From Hydractinia symbiolongicarpus (lineage: Eukaryota > Cnidaria > Hydrozoa > Anthoathecata > Hydractiniidae): a stretch of DNA of 64,000 nucleotides. The notes under the pieces are model-generated. The model was not told the origin of the DNA. It worked only from the letters and a program-made list of their open reading frames with translations, and searched no databases. The stretch covers positions 31,957,501 to 32,021,500 of the forward strand of contig NC_079878.1 of NCBI RefSeq assembly GCF_029227915.1. Direction: 5' to 3'. Position 1 is the first letter of the stretch. Each line of letters begins with the position of its first letter. The translations under genes and the position numbers were made by a program. This document shows positions 49,241-61,592 of this stretch, one piece after another.

Positions 49241-52200
49241 AAAACTACAAGTCTCATGCGTTTTAGTGGTGAAAAAATAATTTAAAAAATCGTTCGGGAA
49301 ATGAGTTTACATCCTGGGTACTTTCTTTGTATGCTTTTGACTATACGGGCCGAGTCCGGGATTTACGGGAAATCGCAGGTTTTCGTTTGCCGGCGATTAA
49401 ACTTCTTTTATTCAGCGTCTCATCAAAAATGAAAACATTTTTGAAAACTACAAGTCTCATACGTTTTAGTGGTGAAAAAATAATTCAAAAATTCGTTCAT
49501 GAAATGAGTTTACTCACTGGGCACTTTCCTTGTATACTTTTAACTATACAGGCCGAGTCCGGGATTTACGGGAAATGGCGGGTTGTCGTTTGCCGGCGAT
49601 TAAACTTCTTTCATTCAGCGTCTCATCAAAAATGAAAACATTTTTAAAAACTACAAGTCTCATGGGCTTTAGTGGTGAAATAATAATTTAAAAAATCGTT
49701 TGGGAAATGAGTTTACTCCCTGGGTACTTTCTTTGTATACTTTTGACTATACGGGCCGAGTCTAGGATTTACGGGAAATTGCAGGTTTTCGTTTGCCGGC
49801 GATTAAACTTCTTTTATTCAGCGTCTCATCAAAAATGAAAACATTTTTAAAAACTACAAGTCTCATGGGCTTTAGTGGTGAAATAATAATTTAAAAAACG
49901 TTTGGGAAATGAGTTTACTCCCTGGATACTTTCTTTGTATACTTTTGACTATACGGGCCGAGTCCAGGATTTACGGGAAATTGCAGGTTTTCGTTTGCCG
50001 GCGATTAAACTTCTTTTATTCAGCGTCTCATCAAAAATGAAAACATTTTTAAAAACTACAAGTCTCATGCGATTTAGTGGTGAAAAAGTAATTTAAAAAA
50101 TCGTTCGGGAAATGAGTTTACTCCCTGGGTACTTTCTTTGTATACTTTTGACTATACGAGCCAAGCCCGAGATTTACGGGAAATCGCGGGTTTTCGTTTG
50201 CCGGCGATTAAACTTCTTTTATTCAGCGTCTCATCAAAAATGAAAACATTTTTAAAAACTACAAGTCTCATGCGTTTTAGTGGTGAAAAAGTAATTTAAA
50301 AAATCGTTAGGGAAATGAGTTTACTCCCTGGGTACTTTCTTTGTATACTTTTGACTATACGGGCCAAGCCGGGATTTACGGGAAGTCGCGGGTTTTCGTT
50401 TGCCGGCGATTAAACTTCTTTTATTCAGCGTCTCATCAAAAATGAAAACATTTTTAAAAACTACAAGTCTCATGCGTTTTAGTGGTGAAAAAATAATTTA
50501 AAAAATCGTTCGGGAAATGAGTTTACTCCCTGGGTACCTTCTTTGTATGCTTTTGACTATACGGGCCGAGTCCGGGATTTACGGGAAATCGCAGGTTTTC
50601 GTTTGCCGGCGATTAAACTTCTTTTATTCAGCGTCTCATCAAAAATGAAAACATTTTTGAAAACTACAAGTCTCATACGTTTTAGTGGTGAAAAAATAAT
50701 TCAAAAATTCGTTCATGAAATGAGTTTACTCACTGGGCACTTTCCTTGTATACTTTTAACTATACAGGCCGAGTCCGGGATTTACGGGAAATCGCAGGTT
50801 GTCGTTTGCCGGCGATTAAACTTCTTTCATTCAGCGTCTCATCAAAAATGAAAACATTTTTAAAAACTACAAGTCTCATGGGCTTTAGTGGTGAAATAAT
50901 AATTTAAAAAATCGTTTGGGAAATGAGTTTACTCCCTGGGTACTTTCTTTGTATACTTTTGACTATACGGGCCGAGTCCAGGATTTACGGGAAATCGCAG
51001 GTTTTCGTTTGCCGGCGATTAAACTTCTTTTATTCAGCGTCTCATCAAAAATGAAAACATTTTTAAAAACTACAAGTCTCATGCGTTTTAGTGGTGAAAA
51101 AGTAATTTAAAAAATCGTTCGGGAAATGAGTTTACTCCCTGGGTACTTTCTTTGTATACTTTTGACTATACGGGCCAAGCCCGAGATTTACGGGAAATCG
51201 CAGGTTTTCGTTTGCCGGCGATTAAACTTCTTTTATTCAGCGTCTCATCAAAAATGAAAACATTTTTAAAAACTACAAGTCTCATGCGTTTTAGTGGTGA
51301 AAAAGTAATTTAAAAAATCGTTCGGGAAATGAGTTTACTCCCTGGGTACTTTCTTTGTATACTTTTGACTATACGGGCCAAGCCGGGATTTACGGGAAAT
51401 CGCGGGTTTTCGTTTGCCGGCGATTAAACTTCTTTTATTCAGCGTCTCATCAAAAATGAAAACATTTTTAAAAACTACAAGTCTCATGCGTTTTAGTGGT
51501 GAAAAAATAATTTAAAAAATCGTTCGGGAAATGAGTTTACTCCCAGGGTACCTTCTTTGTATGCTTTTGACTATACGGGCCGAGTCCGGGATTTACGGGA
51601 AATCGCAGGTTTTCGTTTGCCGGCGATTAAACTGCTTTTATTCAGCGTCTCATGAAAAATGAAAATATTTTTGAAAACTACAAGTCTCATGCGTTTAGTG
51701 GTAAAAAAATAATATAAAAAATCGTGCGGGAAATGAGTTTACATCCTGGGTACTTTCTTTGTATACTTTTGACTATACGGGCCGAGTCCGGGATTTACGG
51801 GAAATCGCAGGTTTTCGTTTGCCGGCGATTAAACTTCTTTCATTCAGCGTCTCATCAAAAATGAAAACATTTTTAAAAACTACAAGTCTCATGGGCTTTA
51901 GTGGTGAAATAATAATTTAAAAAATCGTTTGGGAAATGAGTTTACTCCCTGGGTACTTTCTTTGTATACTTTTGACTATACGGGCCGAGTCCAGGATTTA
52001 CGGGAAATCGCAGGTTTTCGTTTGCCGGCGATTAAACTTCTTTTATTCAGCGTCTCATCAAAAATGAAAACATTTTTAAAAACTACAAGTCTCATGGGCT
52101 TTAGTGGTGAAATAATAATTTAAAAAATCGTTTGGGAAATGAGTTTACTCCCTGGATACTTTCTTTGTATACTCTGGACTATACGGGCCGAGTCCAGGAT

Positions 52201-53354
52201 TTACGGGAAATTGCAGGTTTTCGTTTGCCGGCGATTAAACTTCTTTTATTCAGCGTCTCATCAAAAATGAAAACATTTTTAAAAACTACAAGTCTCATGC
52301 GTTTTAGTGGTGAAAAAGTAGTTTAAAAAATCGTTCGGGAAATGAGTTTACTCCCTGGGTACTTTCTTTGTATACTTTTGACTATACGGGCCAAGCCCGA
52401 GATTTACGGGAAATCGCGGGTTTTCGTTTGCCGGCGATTAAACTTCTTTTATTCAGCGTCTCATCAAAAATGAAAACATTTTTAAAAACTACAAGTCTCA
52501 TGCGTTTTAGTGGTGAAAAAGTAATTTAAAAAATCGTTCGGGAAATGAGTTTACTCCCTGGGTACTTTCTTTGTATACTTTTGACTATACGGGCCAAGCC
52601 GGGATTTACGGGAAATCGCGGGTTTTTGTTTGCCGGCGATTAAACTTCTTTTATTCAGCGTCTCATCAAAAATGAAAACATTTTTAAAAACTACAAGTCT
52701 CATGCGTTTTAGTGGTGAAAAAATAATTTAAAAAATCGTTCGGGAAATGAGTTTACTCCCTGGGTACCTTCTTTGTATGCTTTTGACTATACGGGCCGAG
52801 TCCGGGATTTACGGGAAATCGCAGGTTTTCGTTTGCCGGCGATTAAACTGCTTTTATTCAGCGTCTCATCAAAAATGAAAACATTTTTAAAAACTACAAG
52901 TCTCATGCGTTTTAGTGGTGAAAAAGTAATTTAAAAAATCGTTCGGGAAATGAGTTTACTCCCTGGGTACTTTCTTTGTATACTTTTGACTATACGGGCC
53001 AAGCCGGGATTTACGGGAAATCGCGGGTTTTTGTTTGCCGGCGATTAAACTTCTTTTATTCAGCGTCTCATCAAAAATGAAAACATTTTTAAAAACTACA
53101 AGTCTCATGCGTTTTAGTGGTGAAAAAATAATTTAAAAAATCGTTCGGGAAATGAGTTTACTCCCTGGGTACCTTCTTTGTATGCTTTTGACTATACGGG
53201 CCGAGTCCGGGATTTACGGGAAATCGCAGGTTTTCGTTTGCCGGCGATTAAACTGCTTTTATTCAGCGTCTCATCAAAAATGAAAATATTTTTGAAAACT
53301 ACAAGTCTCATGCGTTTAGTGGTAAAAAAATAATATAAAAAATCGTGCGGGAAA
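49241..53354 (+). repeat. Mixed block, 9-mer-like order, up to the inversion
   Basis: About 20 monomers. A recurring partial order is CTGGATAC, AAGCCCGAG, AAGCCGGG, ACCTTCTTTGTATGC, CTCACTGGG or ACATCCTGGG. 49314 and 50530 begin six-monomer copies 1216 bp apart (CTGGGCACTTTCC, ATACAGGCC, TTTCATTCAGCG). The last + monomer breaks off after GTGCGGGAAA at about 53354. Confidence 0.82.
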
Positions 53355-53407
53355 AGTATACAAAGAAAAAGACCCAGGGAGTAAACTCATTTCCCGAACG
53401 ATTTTTT
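53337..53407. other. Left inversion junction, head-to-head inverted repeat
   Basis: The + unit stops at GTGCGGGAAA and continues as AGTATACAAAGAAA, the reverse complement of TTTCTTTGTATACT. Both parents have AAA at the join, so 3 bp of microhomology makes the breakpoint ambiguous between 53351 and 53355. Just past it AAAGACCC stands for the expected GTACCC, a small untemplated-looking change. The arms (53337-53354 with 53390-53407) are separated by only about 35 nt. Confidence 0.9.
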
Positions 53408-56307
53408 AAATTACTTTTTCACCACTAAAACGCATGAGACTTGTAGTTTTTAAAAATGTTTTCATTTTTGATGAGACGCTGAATAAAAGAAGTTTAATCG
53501 CCGGCAAACGAAAAACCACGATTTCCCGTAAATCTCGGGCTTGGCCCGTATAGTCAAAAGTATACAAAGAAAGTACCCAGGGAGTAAACTCATTTCCCGA
53601 ACGATTTTTTAAATTACTTTTTCACCACTAAAACGCATGAGACTTGTAGTTTTTAAAAATGTTTTCATTTTTGATGAGACGCTGAATAAAAGAAGTTTAA
53701 TCGCCGGCAAACGAAAACCTGCAATTTCCCGTAAATCCTGAACTCGGCCCGTATAGTCAAAAGTATACAAAGAAAGTACCCAGGGAGTAAACTCATTTCC
53801 CAAACGATTTTTTAAATTATTATTTCACCACTAAAGCCCATGAGACTTGTAGTTTTTAAAAATGTTTTCATTTTTGATGAGACGCCGAATAAAAGAAGTT
53901 TAATCGCCGGCAAACGAAAACCTGCGATTTCCCGTAAATCCTGGACTCGGCCCGTATAGTCAAAAGTATACAAAAAAAGTACCCAGGGAGTAAACTCATT
54001 TCCCAAACGATTTTTTAAATTATTATTTCACCACTAAAGCCCATGAGACTTGTAGTTTTTAAAAATGTTTTCATTTTTGATGAGACGCTGAATAAAAGAA
54101 GTTTAATCGCCGGCAAACGACAACCCGCGATTTCCCGTAAATCCCGGACTCGGCCCGTATAGTTAAAAGTATACAAGGAAAGTACCCAGTGAGTAAACTC
54201 ATTTCATGAACGAATTTTTGAATTATTTTTTCACCACTAAAACGCATGAGACTTGTAGTTTTCAAAAATGTTTTCATTTTTGATGAGACGCTGAATAAAA
54301 GAAGTTTAATCGCCGGCAAACGAAAACCTGCGATTTCCCGTAAATCCCGTACTCGGCCCTTATAGTCAAAAGTATACAAAGAAAGTACCCAGGGAGTAAA
54401 CTCATTTGCCAAACGATTTTTTAAATTATTATTTCACCACTAAAGCCCATGAGACTTGTAGTTTTTAAAAATGTTTTCATTTTTGATAAGACGCTGAATA
54501 AAAGATGTTTAATCGCCGGCAAACGAAAACCCGCAATTTCCCGTAAATCCCGGTCTCGGCCCGTATAGTCAAAAGTATACACGGAAAGTACCCAGTGAGT
54601 AAACTCATTTCCCTAACGAATTTTTAAATTATTTTTTCACCACTAAAACGCATGAGACTTGTAGTTTTTAAAAATGTTTTCATTTTTGATGAGACGCTGA
54701 ATAAAAGAAGTTTAATCGCCGGCAAACGAAAACCTGCGATTTCCCGTAAATCCCGGACTCGGCCCTTATAGTCAAAAGTATACAAAGAAAGTACCCAGGG
54801 AGTAAACTCATTTCCCGAACGATTTTTTATATTATTTTTTTACCACTAAACGCATGAGACTTGTAGTTTTCAAAAATATTTTCATTTTTGATGAGACGCT
54901 GAATAAAAGCAGTTTAATCGCCGGCAAACGAAAACCTGCGATTTCCCGTAAATCCCGGACTCGGCCCGTATAGTCAAAAGCATACAAAGAAGGTACCCAG
55001 GGAGTAAACTCATTTCCCGAACGATTTTTTAAATTATTTTTTCACCACTAAAACGCATGAGACTTGTAGTTTTTAAAAATGTTTTCATTTTTGATGAGAC
55101 GCTGAATAAAAGAAGTTTAATCGCCGGCAAACGAAAACCCGCGATTTCCCGTAAATCCCGGCTTGGCCCGTATAGTCAAAAGTATACAAAGAAAGTACCC
55201 AGGGAGTAAACTCATTTCCCGAACGATTTTTTAAATTACTTTTTCACCACTAAAACGCATACGACTTGTAGTTTTTAAAAATGTTTTCATTTTTGATGAG
55301 ACGCTGAATAAAAGAAGTTTAATCGCCGGCAAACGAAAACCCGCGATTTCCCGTAAATCTCGGGCTTGGCCCGTATAGTCAAAAGTATACAAAGAAAGTA
55401 CCCAGGGAGTAAACTCATTTCCCGAACGATTTTTTAAATTACTTTTTCACCACTAAAACGCATGAGACTTGTAGTTTTTAAAAATGTTTTCATTTTTGAT
55501 GAGACGCTGAATAAAGGAAGTTTAATCGCCGGCAAACGAAAACCTGCAATTTCCCGTAAATCCTGGACTCGGCCCGTATAGTCAAAAGTATACAAAGAAA
55601 GTATCCAGGGAGTAAACTCCTTTCCCAAACGATTTTTTAAATTATTATTTCACCACTAAAGCCCATGAGACTTGTAGTTTTTAAAAATGTTTTCATGAAT
55701 AAAAGAAGTTTAATCGCCGGCAAACGAAAACCTGCGATTTCCCGTAAATCCTGGACTCGGCCCGTATAGTCAAAAGTATACAAAGAAAGTACCCAGGGAG
55801 TAAACTCATTTCCCAAACGATTTTTTAAATTATTATTTCACCACTAAAGCCCATGAGACTTGTAGTTTTCAAAAATGTTTTCATTTTTGATGAGACGCTG
55901 AATAAAAGAAGTTTAATCGCCGGCAAACGAAAACCTGCGATTTCCCGTAAATCCCGGACTCGGCCAGTATAGTCAAAAGTATACAAAGAAAGTACCCAGG
56001 ATGTAAACTCATTTCCCGAACGATTTTTTAAATTATTTTTTCACCACTAAAACGCATGAGACTTGTAGTTTTCAAAAATGTTTTCATTTTTGATGAGACA
56101 CTGAATAAAAGAAGTTTAATCGCAGGCAAACGAAAACCCGCAATTTCCCGTAAATCCCGGTCTCGGCCCGTATAGTCAAAAGTATACAAGGAAAGTACCC
56201 AGTGAGTAAACTCATTTCCCTAACGAATTTTTAAATTATTTTTTCACCACTAAAACGCATGTGTAGTTTTCAAAAATGTTTTCATTTTTGATGAGACGCT
56301 GAATAAA
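53355..56307 (-). repeat. Inverted satellite block, ~2.95 kb, 14-15 monomers
   Basis: Between the junctions every monomer reads on the minus strand. In its own orientation the class order (CTCACTGGG with GAGACCGGG, ACATCCTGGG, GAGTCCAGG with GGGCTTTAG, CTGGATAC, AAGCCCGAG, AAGCCGGG, ACCTTCTTTGTATGC, and on) is that of the + flanks at 44.6-53.3 kb, so it is local array material turned round rather than a different family. It carries a 15-bp deletion in one monomer (after 55696, GTTTTCATGAATAAAAG) and a 5-bp deletion next to the right junction (CATG/TGTAG, near 56261). Confidence 0.95.
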
Positions 56308-56322
56308 AAAATAATTTAAAAA
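56228..56322. other. Right inversion junction, tail-to-tail inverted repeat
   Basis: The minus-strand unit stops at CGCTGAATAAAA and + sequence resumes as AAATAATTTAAAAAT. A shared run of 4-6 A gives microhomology (56305-56311). ATTTTTAAATTATTT at about 56228-56242 can pair with the + arm from 56308, leaving a spacer of about 65 nt. Confidence 0.88.
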
Positions 56323-56517
56323 TTTGTTAGAGAAATGAGTTTACTCACTGGGTACTTTCCTTGTATACTTTTGACTATACGGGCCGAGACCGGGATTTAC
56401 GGGAAATTGCGGGTTTTCGTTTGCCGGCGATTAAACTTCTTTTATTAAGTGTCTCATCAAAAATGAAAACATTTTTAAAAACTACAAGTCTCATGGGTTT
56501 TAGTGGTGAAATAATAA
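56308..56517 (+). repeat. First + monomer after the inversion
   Basis: One CTCACTGGG/GAGACCGGG unit, reading ATTTGTTAGAGAAATG at its head and TTATTAAGTGTCTC in its tail half. It restores the + orientation and leads into the 8-mer block. Confidence 0.85.
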
Positions 56518-59500
56518 TTTAAAAAATCGTTTGGGAAATGAGTTTACTCCCTGGGTACTTTCTTTGTATACTTTTGACTATACGGGCCGAGTACGGGATT
56601 TACGGGAAATCGCAGGTTTTCGTTTGCCGGCGATTAAACTTCTTTTATTCAGCGTCTCATCAAAAATGAAAACATTTTTGAAAACTACAAGTCTCATGCG
56701 TTTTAGTGGTGAAAAAATAATTTAAAAAATCGTTCGGGAAATGAGTTTACACCCTGGGTACTTTCTTTGTATACTTTTGACTATACGGGCCGAGTCCGGG
56801 ATTTACGGGAAATCGCAGGTTTTCGTTTGCCGGCGATTAAACTTCTTTTATTCAGCGTCTCATCAAAAATGAAAACATTTTTGAAAACTACAAGTCTCAT
56901 ACGTTTTAGTGGTGAAAAAATAATTCAAAAATTCGTTCATGAAATGAGTTTACTCACTGGGTACTTTCCTTGTATACTTTTAACCATACGGGCCGAGTCC
57001 GGGATTTACGGGAAATCGCGGGTTGTCGTTTGCCGGCGATTAAACTTCTTTTATTCAGCGTCTCATCAAAAATGAAAACATTTTTAAAAACTACAAGTCT
57101 CATGGGTTTTAGTGGTGAAATAATAATTTAAAAAATCGTTTGGGAAATGAGTTTACTCCCTGGGTACTTTCTTTGTATACTTTTGACTATACGGGCCGAG
57201 TACGGGATTTACGGGAAATCGCAGGTTTTCGTTTGCCGGCGATTAAACTTCTTTTATTCAGCGTCTCATCAAAAATGAAAACATTTTTGAAAACTACAAG
57301 TCTCATACGTTTTAGTGGTGAAAAAATAATTCAAAAATTCGTTCATGAAATGAGTTTACTCACTGGGTACTTTCCTTGTATACTTTTAACTATACGGGCC
57401 GAGTCCGGGATTTACGGGAAATCGCGGGTTGTCGTTTGCCGGTGATTAAACTTCTTTTATTCAGCGTCTCATCAAAAATGAAAACATTTTTAAAAACTAC
57501 AAGTCTCATGGGCTTCAGTGGTGAAATAATAATTTAAAAAATCGTTTGGGAAATGAGTTTACTCCCTGGGTACTTTCTTTGTATACTTTTGACTATACGG
57601 GCCGAGTACGGGATTTACGGGAAATCGCAGGTTTTCGTTTGCCGGCGATTAAACTTCTTTTATTCAGCGTCTCATCAAAAATGAAAACATTTTTGAAAAC
57701 TACAAGTCTCATGCGTTTTAGTGGTGAAAAAATAATTCAAAAATTCGTTCATGAAATGAGTTTACTCACTGGGTACTTTCTTTTTATACTTTTAACTATA
57801 CATGCCGAGTCCGGGATTTACGGGAAATTGCAGGTTGTCGTTTGCCGGCGATTAAACTTCTTTTATTCAGCGTCTCATCAAAAATGAAAACATTTTTAAA
57901 AACTACAAGTCTCATGGGCTTTAGTGGTGAAATAATAATTTAAAAAATCGTTTGGGAAATGAGTTTACTCCCTGGGTACTTTCTTTGTATACTTTTGACT
58001 ATACGGGCCGAGTCCAGGATTTACGGGAAATCACAGGTTTTCGTTTGCCGGCGATTAAACTTCTTTTATTCAGCGTCTTATCAAAAATGAAAACATTTTT
58101 AAAAACTACAAGTCTCATGGGTTTTAGTGGTGAAATAATAATTTAAAAAATCGTTTGGGAAATGAGTTTACTCCCTGGGTACTTTCTTTGTATACTTTTG
58201 ACTATACGGGCCGAGTACGGGATTTACGGGAAATCGCAGGTTTTCGTTTGCCGGCGATTAAACTTCTTTTATTCAGCGTCTCATCAAAAATGAAAACATT
58301 TTTGAAAACTACAAGTCTCATGCGTTTTAGTGGTGAAAAAATAATTTAAAAAATCGTTCGGGAAATGAGTTTACACCCTGGGTACTTTCTTTGTATACTT
58401 TTGACTATACGGGCCGAGTCCGGGATTTACGGGAAATCGCAGGTTTTCGTTTGCCGGCGATTAAACTTCTTTTATTCAGCGTCTCATCAAAAATGAAAAC
58501 ATTTTTGAAAACTACAAGTCTCATACGTTTTAGTGGTGAAAAAATAATTCAAAAATTCGTTCATGAAATGAGTTTACTCACTGGGTACTTTCCTTGTATA
58601 CTTTTAACCATACGGGCCGAGTCCGGGATTTACGGGAAATCGCGGGTTGTCGTTTGCCGGCGATTAAACTTCTTTTATTCAGCGTCTCATCAAAAATGAA
58701 AACATTTTTAAAAACTACAAGTCTCATGGGTTTTAGTGGTGAAATAATAATTTAAAAAATCGTTTGGGAAATGAGTTTACTCCCTGGGTACTTTCTTTGT
58801 ATACTTTTGACTATACGGGCCGAGTACGGGATTTACGGGAAATCGCAGGTTTTCGTTTGCCGGCGATTAAACTTCTTTTATTCAGCGTCTCATCAAAAAT
58901 GAAAACATTTTTGAAAACTACAAGTCTCATACGTTTTAGTGGTGAAAAAATAATTCAAAAATTCGTTCATGAAATGAGTTTACTCACTGGGTACTTTCCT
59001 TGTATACTTTTAACTATACGGGCCGAGTCCGGGATTTACGGGAAATCGCGGGTTGTCGTTTGCCGGTGATTAAACTTCTTTTATTCAGCGTCTCATCAAA
59101 AATGAAAACATTTTTAAAAACTACAAGTCTCATGGGCTTCAGTGGTGAAATAATAATTTAAAAAATCGTTTGGGAAATGAGTTTACTCCCTGGGTACTTT
59201 CTTTGTATACTTTTGACTATACGGGCCGAGTACGGGATTTACGGGAAATCGCAGGTTTTCGTTTGCCGGCGATTAAACTTCTTTTATTCAGCGTCTCATC
59301 AAAAATGAAAACATTTTTGAAAACTACAAGTCTCATGCGTTTTAGTGGTGAAAAAATAATTCAAAAATTCGTTCATGAAATGAGTTTACTCACTGGGTAC
59401 TTTCTTTTTATACTTTTAACTATACATGCCGAGTCCGGGATTTACGGGAAATTGCAGGTTGTCGTTTGCCGGCGATTAAACTTCTTTTATTCAGCGTCTC

Positions 59501-59765
59501 ATCAAAAATGAAAACATTTTTAAAAACTACAAGTCTCATGGGCTTTAGTGGTGAAATAATAATTTAAAAAATCGTTTGGGAAATGAGTTTACTCCCTGGG
59601 TACTTTCTTTGTATACTTTTGACTATACGGGCCGAGTCCAGGATTTACGGGAAATCACAGGTTTTCGTTTGCCGGCGATTAAACTTCTTTTATTCAGCGT
59701 CTTATCAAAAATGAAAACATTTTTAAAAACTACAAGTCTCATGGGCTTTAGTGGTGAAATAATAA
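56518..59765 (+). repeat. 8-monomer HOR, 1624 bp, two copies
   Basis: Copies 56518-58141 and 58142-59765. Shared markers at 1624 bp: TTTTAACCATACGGG, GCCGGTGATTAAAC, GGGCTTCAGTGG, TTTCTTTTTATAC with ATACATGCCGAG, and GGAAATCACAGG with CGTCTTATC. GAGTACGGG units alternate with CTCACTGGG units, so the 8-mer is built on a dimer-like rhythm. The two copies look nearly identical by eye. Confidence 0.9.
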
Positions 59766-61592
59766 TTTATAAAATCGTTTGGGAAATGAGTTTACTCCCT
59801 GGGTACTTTCTTTGTATACTTTTGACTATACGGGCCGAGTCCAGGATTTACGGGAAATCGCGGGTTGTCGTTTGCCGGCGATTAAACTTCTTTTTTTCAG
59901 CGTCTCATCAAAAATGAAAACATTTTTAAAAACTACAAGTCTCATGGGCTTTAGTGGTGAAATAATAATTTAAAAAATCGTTTGGGAAATGAGTTTATTC
60001 CCTGGGTACTTTCTTTGTATACTTTTGACTATACGGGCCGAGTCCAGGATTTACGGGAAATTGCAGGTTTTCGTTTGCCGGCGATTAAACTTCTTTTATT
60101 CAGCGTCTCATCAAAAATGAAAACATTTTTAAAAACTACAAGTCTCATGCGTTTTAGTGGTGAAAAAGTAATTTAAAAAATCGTTCGGGAAATGAGTTTA
60201 CTCCCTGGGTACTTTCTTTGTATACTTTTGACTATACGGGCCGAGTCCGGGATTTACGGGAAATCGCAGGTTTTCGTTTGCCGGCGATTAAACCTCTTTT
60301 ATTCAGCGTCTCATCAAAAATGAAAACATTTTTGAAAACTACAAGTCTCATGGGCTTTAGTGGTGAAATAATAATTTAAAAAATCGTTTGGGAAATGAGT
60401 TTACTCCCCGGGTACTTTCTTTGTATACTTTTGACTATACGGGCCGAGTACGGGATTTACGGGAAATCGCAGGTTTTCGTTTGCCGGCGATTAAACTTCT
60501 TTTATTCAGCGTCTCATCAAAAATGAAAACATTTTTGAAAACTACAAGTCTTATGCGTTTTAGTGGTGAAAAAATAATTCAAAAATTCGTTCATGAAATG
60601 AGTTTACTCACTGGGTACTTTCCATGTATACTTTTAACTATACGGGCCGAGTCCGGGATTTACGGGAAATCGCAGGTTGTCGTTTGCCGGCGATTAAACT
60701 TCTTTTATTCAGCGTGTCATCAAAAATGAAAACATTTTTAAAAACTACAAGTCTCATGGGCTTTAGTGGTGAAATAATAATTTAAAAAATCGTTTGGGAA
60801 ATGAGTTTACTCCCTGGGTACTTTCTTTGTATAATTTTGACTATACGGGCCGAGTCCAGGATTTATGGGAAATCGCAGGTTTTCGTTTGCCGGCGATTAA
60901 ACTTCTTTTATTCAGCGTCTCATCAAAAATGAAAACATTTTTAAAAACTACAAGTCTCATGGGCTTTAGTGGCGAAATAATAATTTAAAAAATCGTTTGG
61001 GAAATGAGTTTACTCCCTGGGTACTTTCTTTGTATACATTCGACTATACGGGCCAAGCCCCGGATTTACGGGAAAAAGCGGGATTTCGTTTGCCGGCGAT
61101 TAAACCTCTTTCATTAAGCGTCTCATTAAAAATGAAAACATTTTTGAAAATTACAAGTCTCATGCGTTTTAGTGGTGAAAAAATAATTTAAAAAATCGTT
61201 CGGGAAATGAGTTTACTCCCTGGGTACCTTCTTTGTATGCTTTTGACTATACGGGCCGAGTCCGGGATTTACAGGAAATCGCGGATTTTCGTTTGCTGGC
61301 GATTAAACTTCTTTTATTCAGCGTCCCATCAAATATGAAAATATTTTTGAAAACTACAAGTCTCATGCGTTTTAGTGGTGAAAAAATAATTTAAAAATTC
61401 GTTAGGGAAATGAGTTTACTCACTGGGTACTTTCCTTGTATACTTTTGACTATACGGGCCGAGACCGGGATTTACGGGAAATTGCGGGTTTTCGTTTGCC
61501 GGCGATTAAACTTCTTTTATTCAGTGTCTCATCAAAAATGAAAACATTTTTAAAAACTACAAGTCTCATGGGCTTTAATGGTGAAATAATAA
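59766..61592 (+). repeat. Mixed block
   Basis: Nine monomers, mostly GAGTCCAGG and GAGTACGGG units with GGGCTTTAGTGG tails. Single-copy oddities include ATTTATAAAATCG (59767), CTTTTTTTCAGC (59890), CTCCCCGGG (near 60405), TGTATAATTTTGAC (60829) and the rare dimer at 60984-61389. No clear HOR. Confidence 0.8.
60984..61389 (+). repeat. Rare dimer, copy 2
   Basis: Matches 44008-44413 in both units: AAGCCCCGG, GCGGGATTTCG, CCTCTTTCATTAAGC, GAAAATTACAAG, then ACCTTCTTTGTATGC, GCGGATTTTCG, CCCATCAAATATG. Small differences include GGGAAAAAGCGGG for GGGAACACGCGGG. The two copies lie about 17 kb apart, with the inversion between them. Confidence 0.8.

Noticed and set aside
53355-56307. Inverted block as an inserted mobile element
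   Set aside because: It contains only the same monomers in the same class order, with no terminal repeats, coding sequence or target-site duplication.
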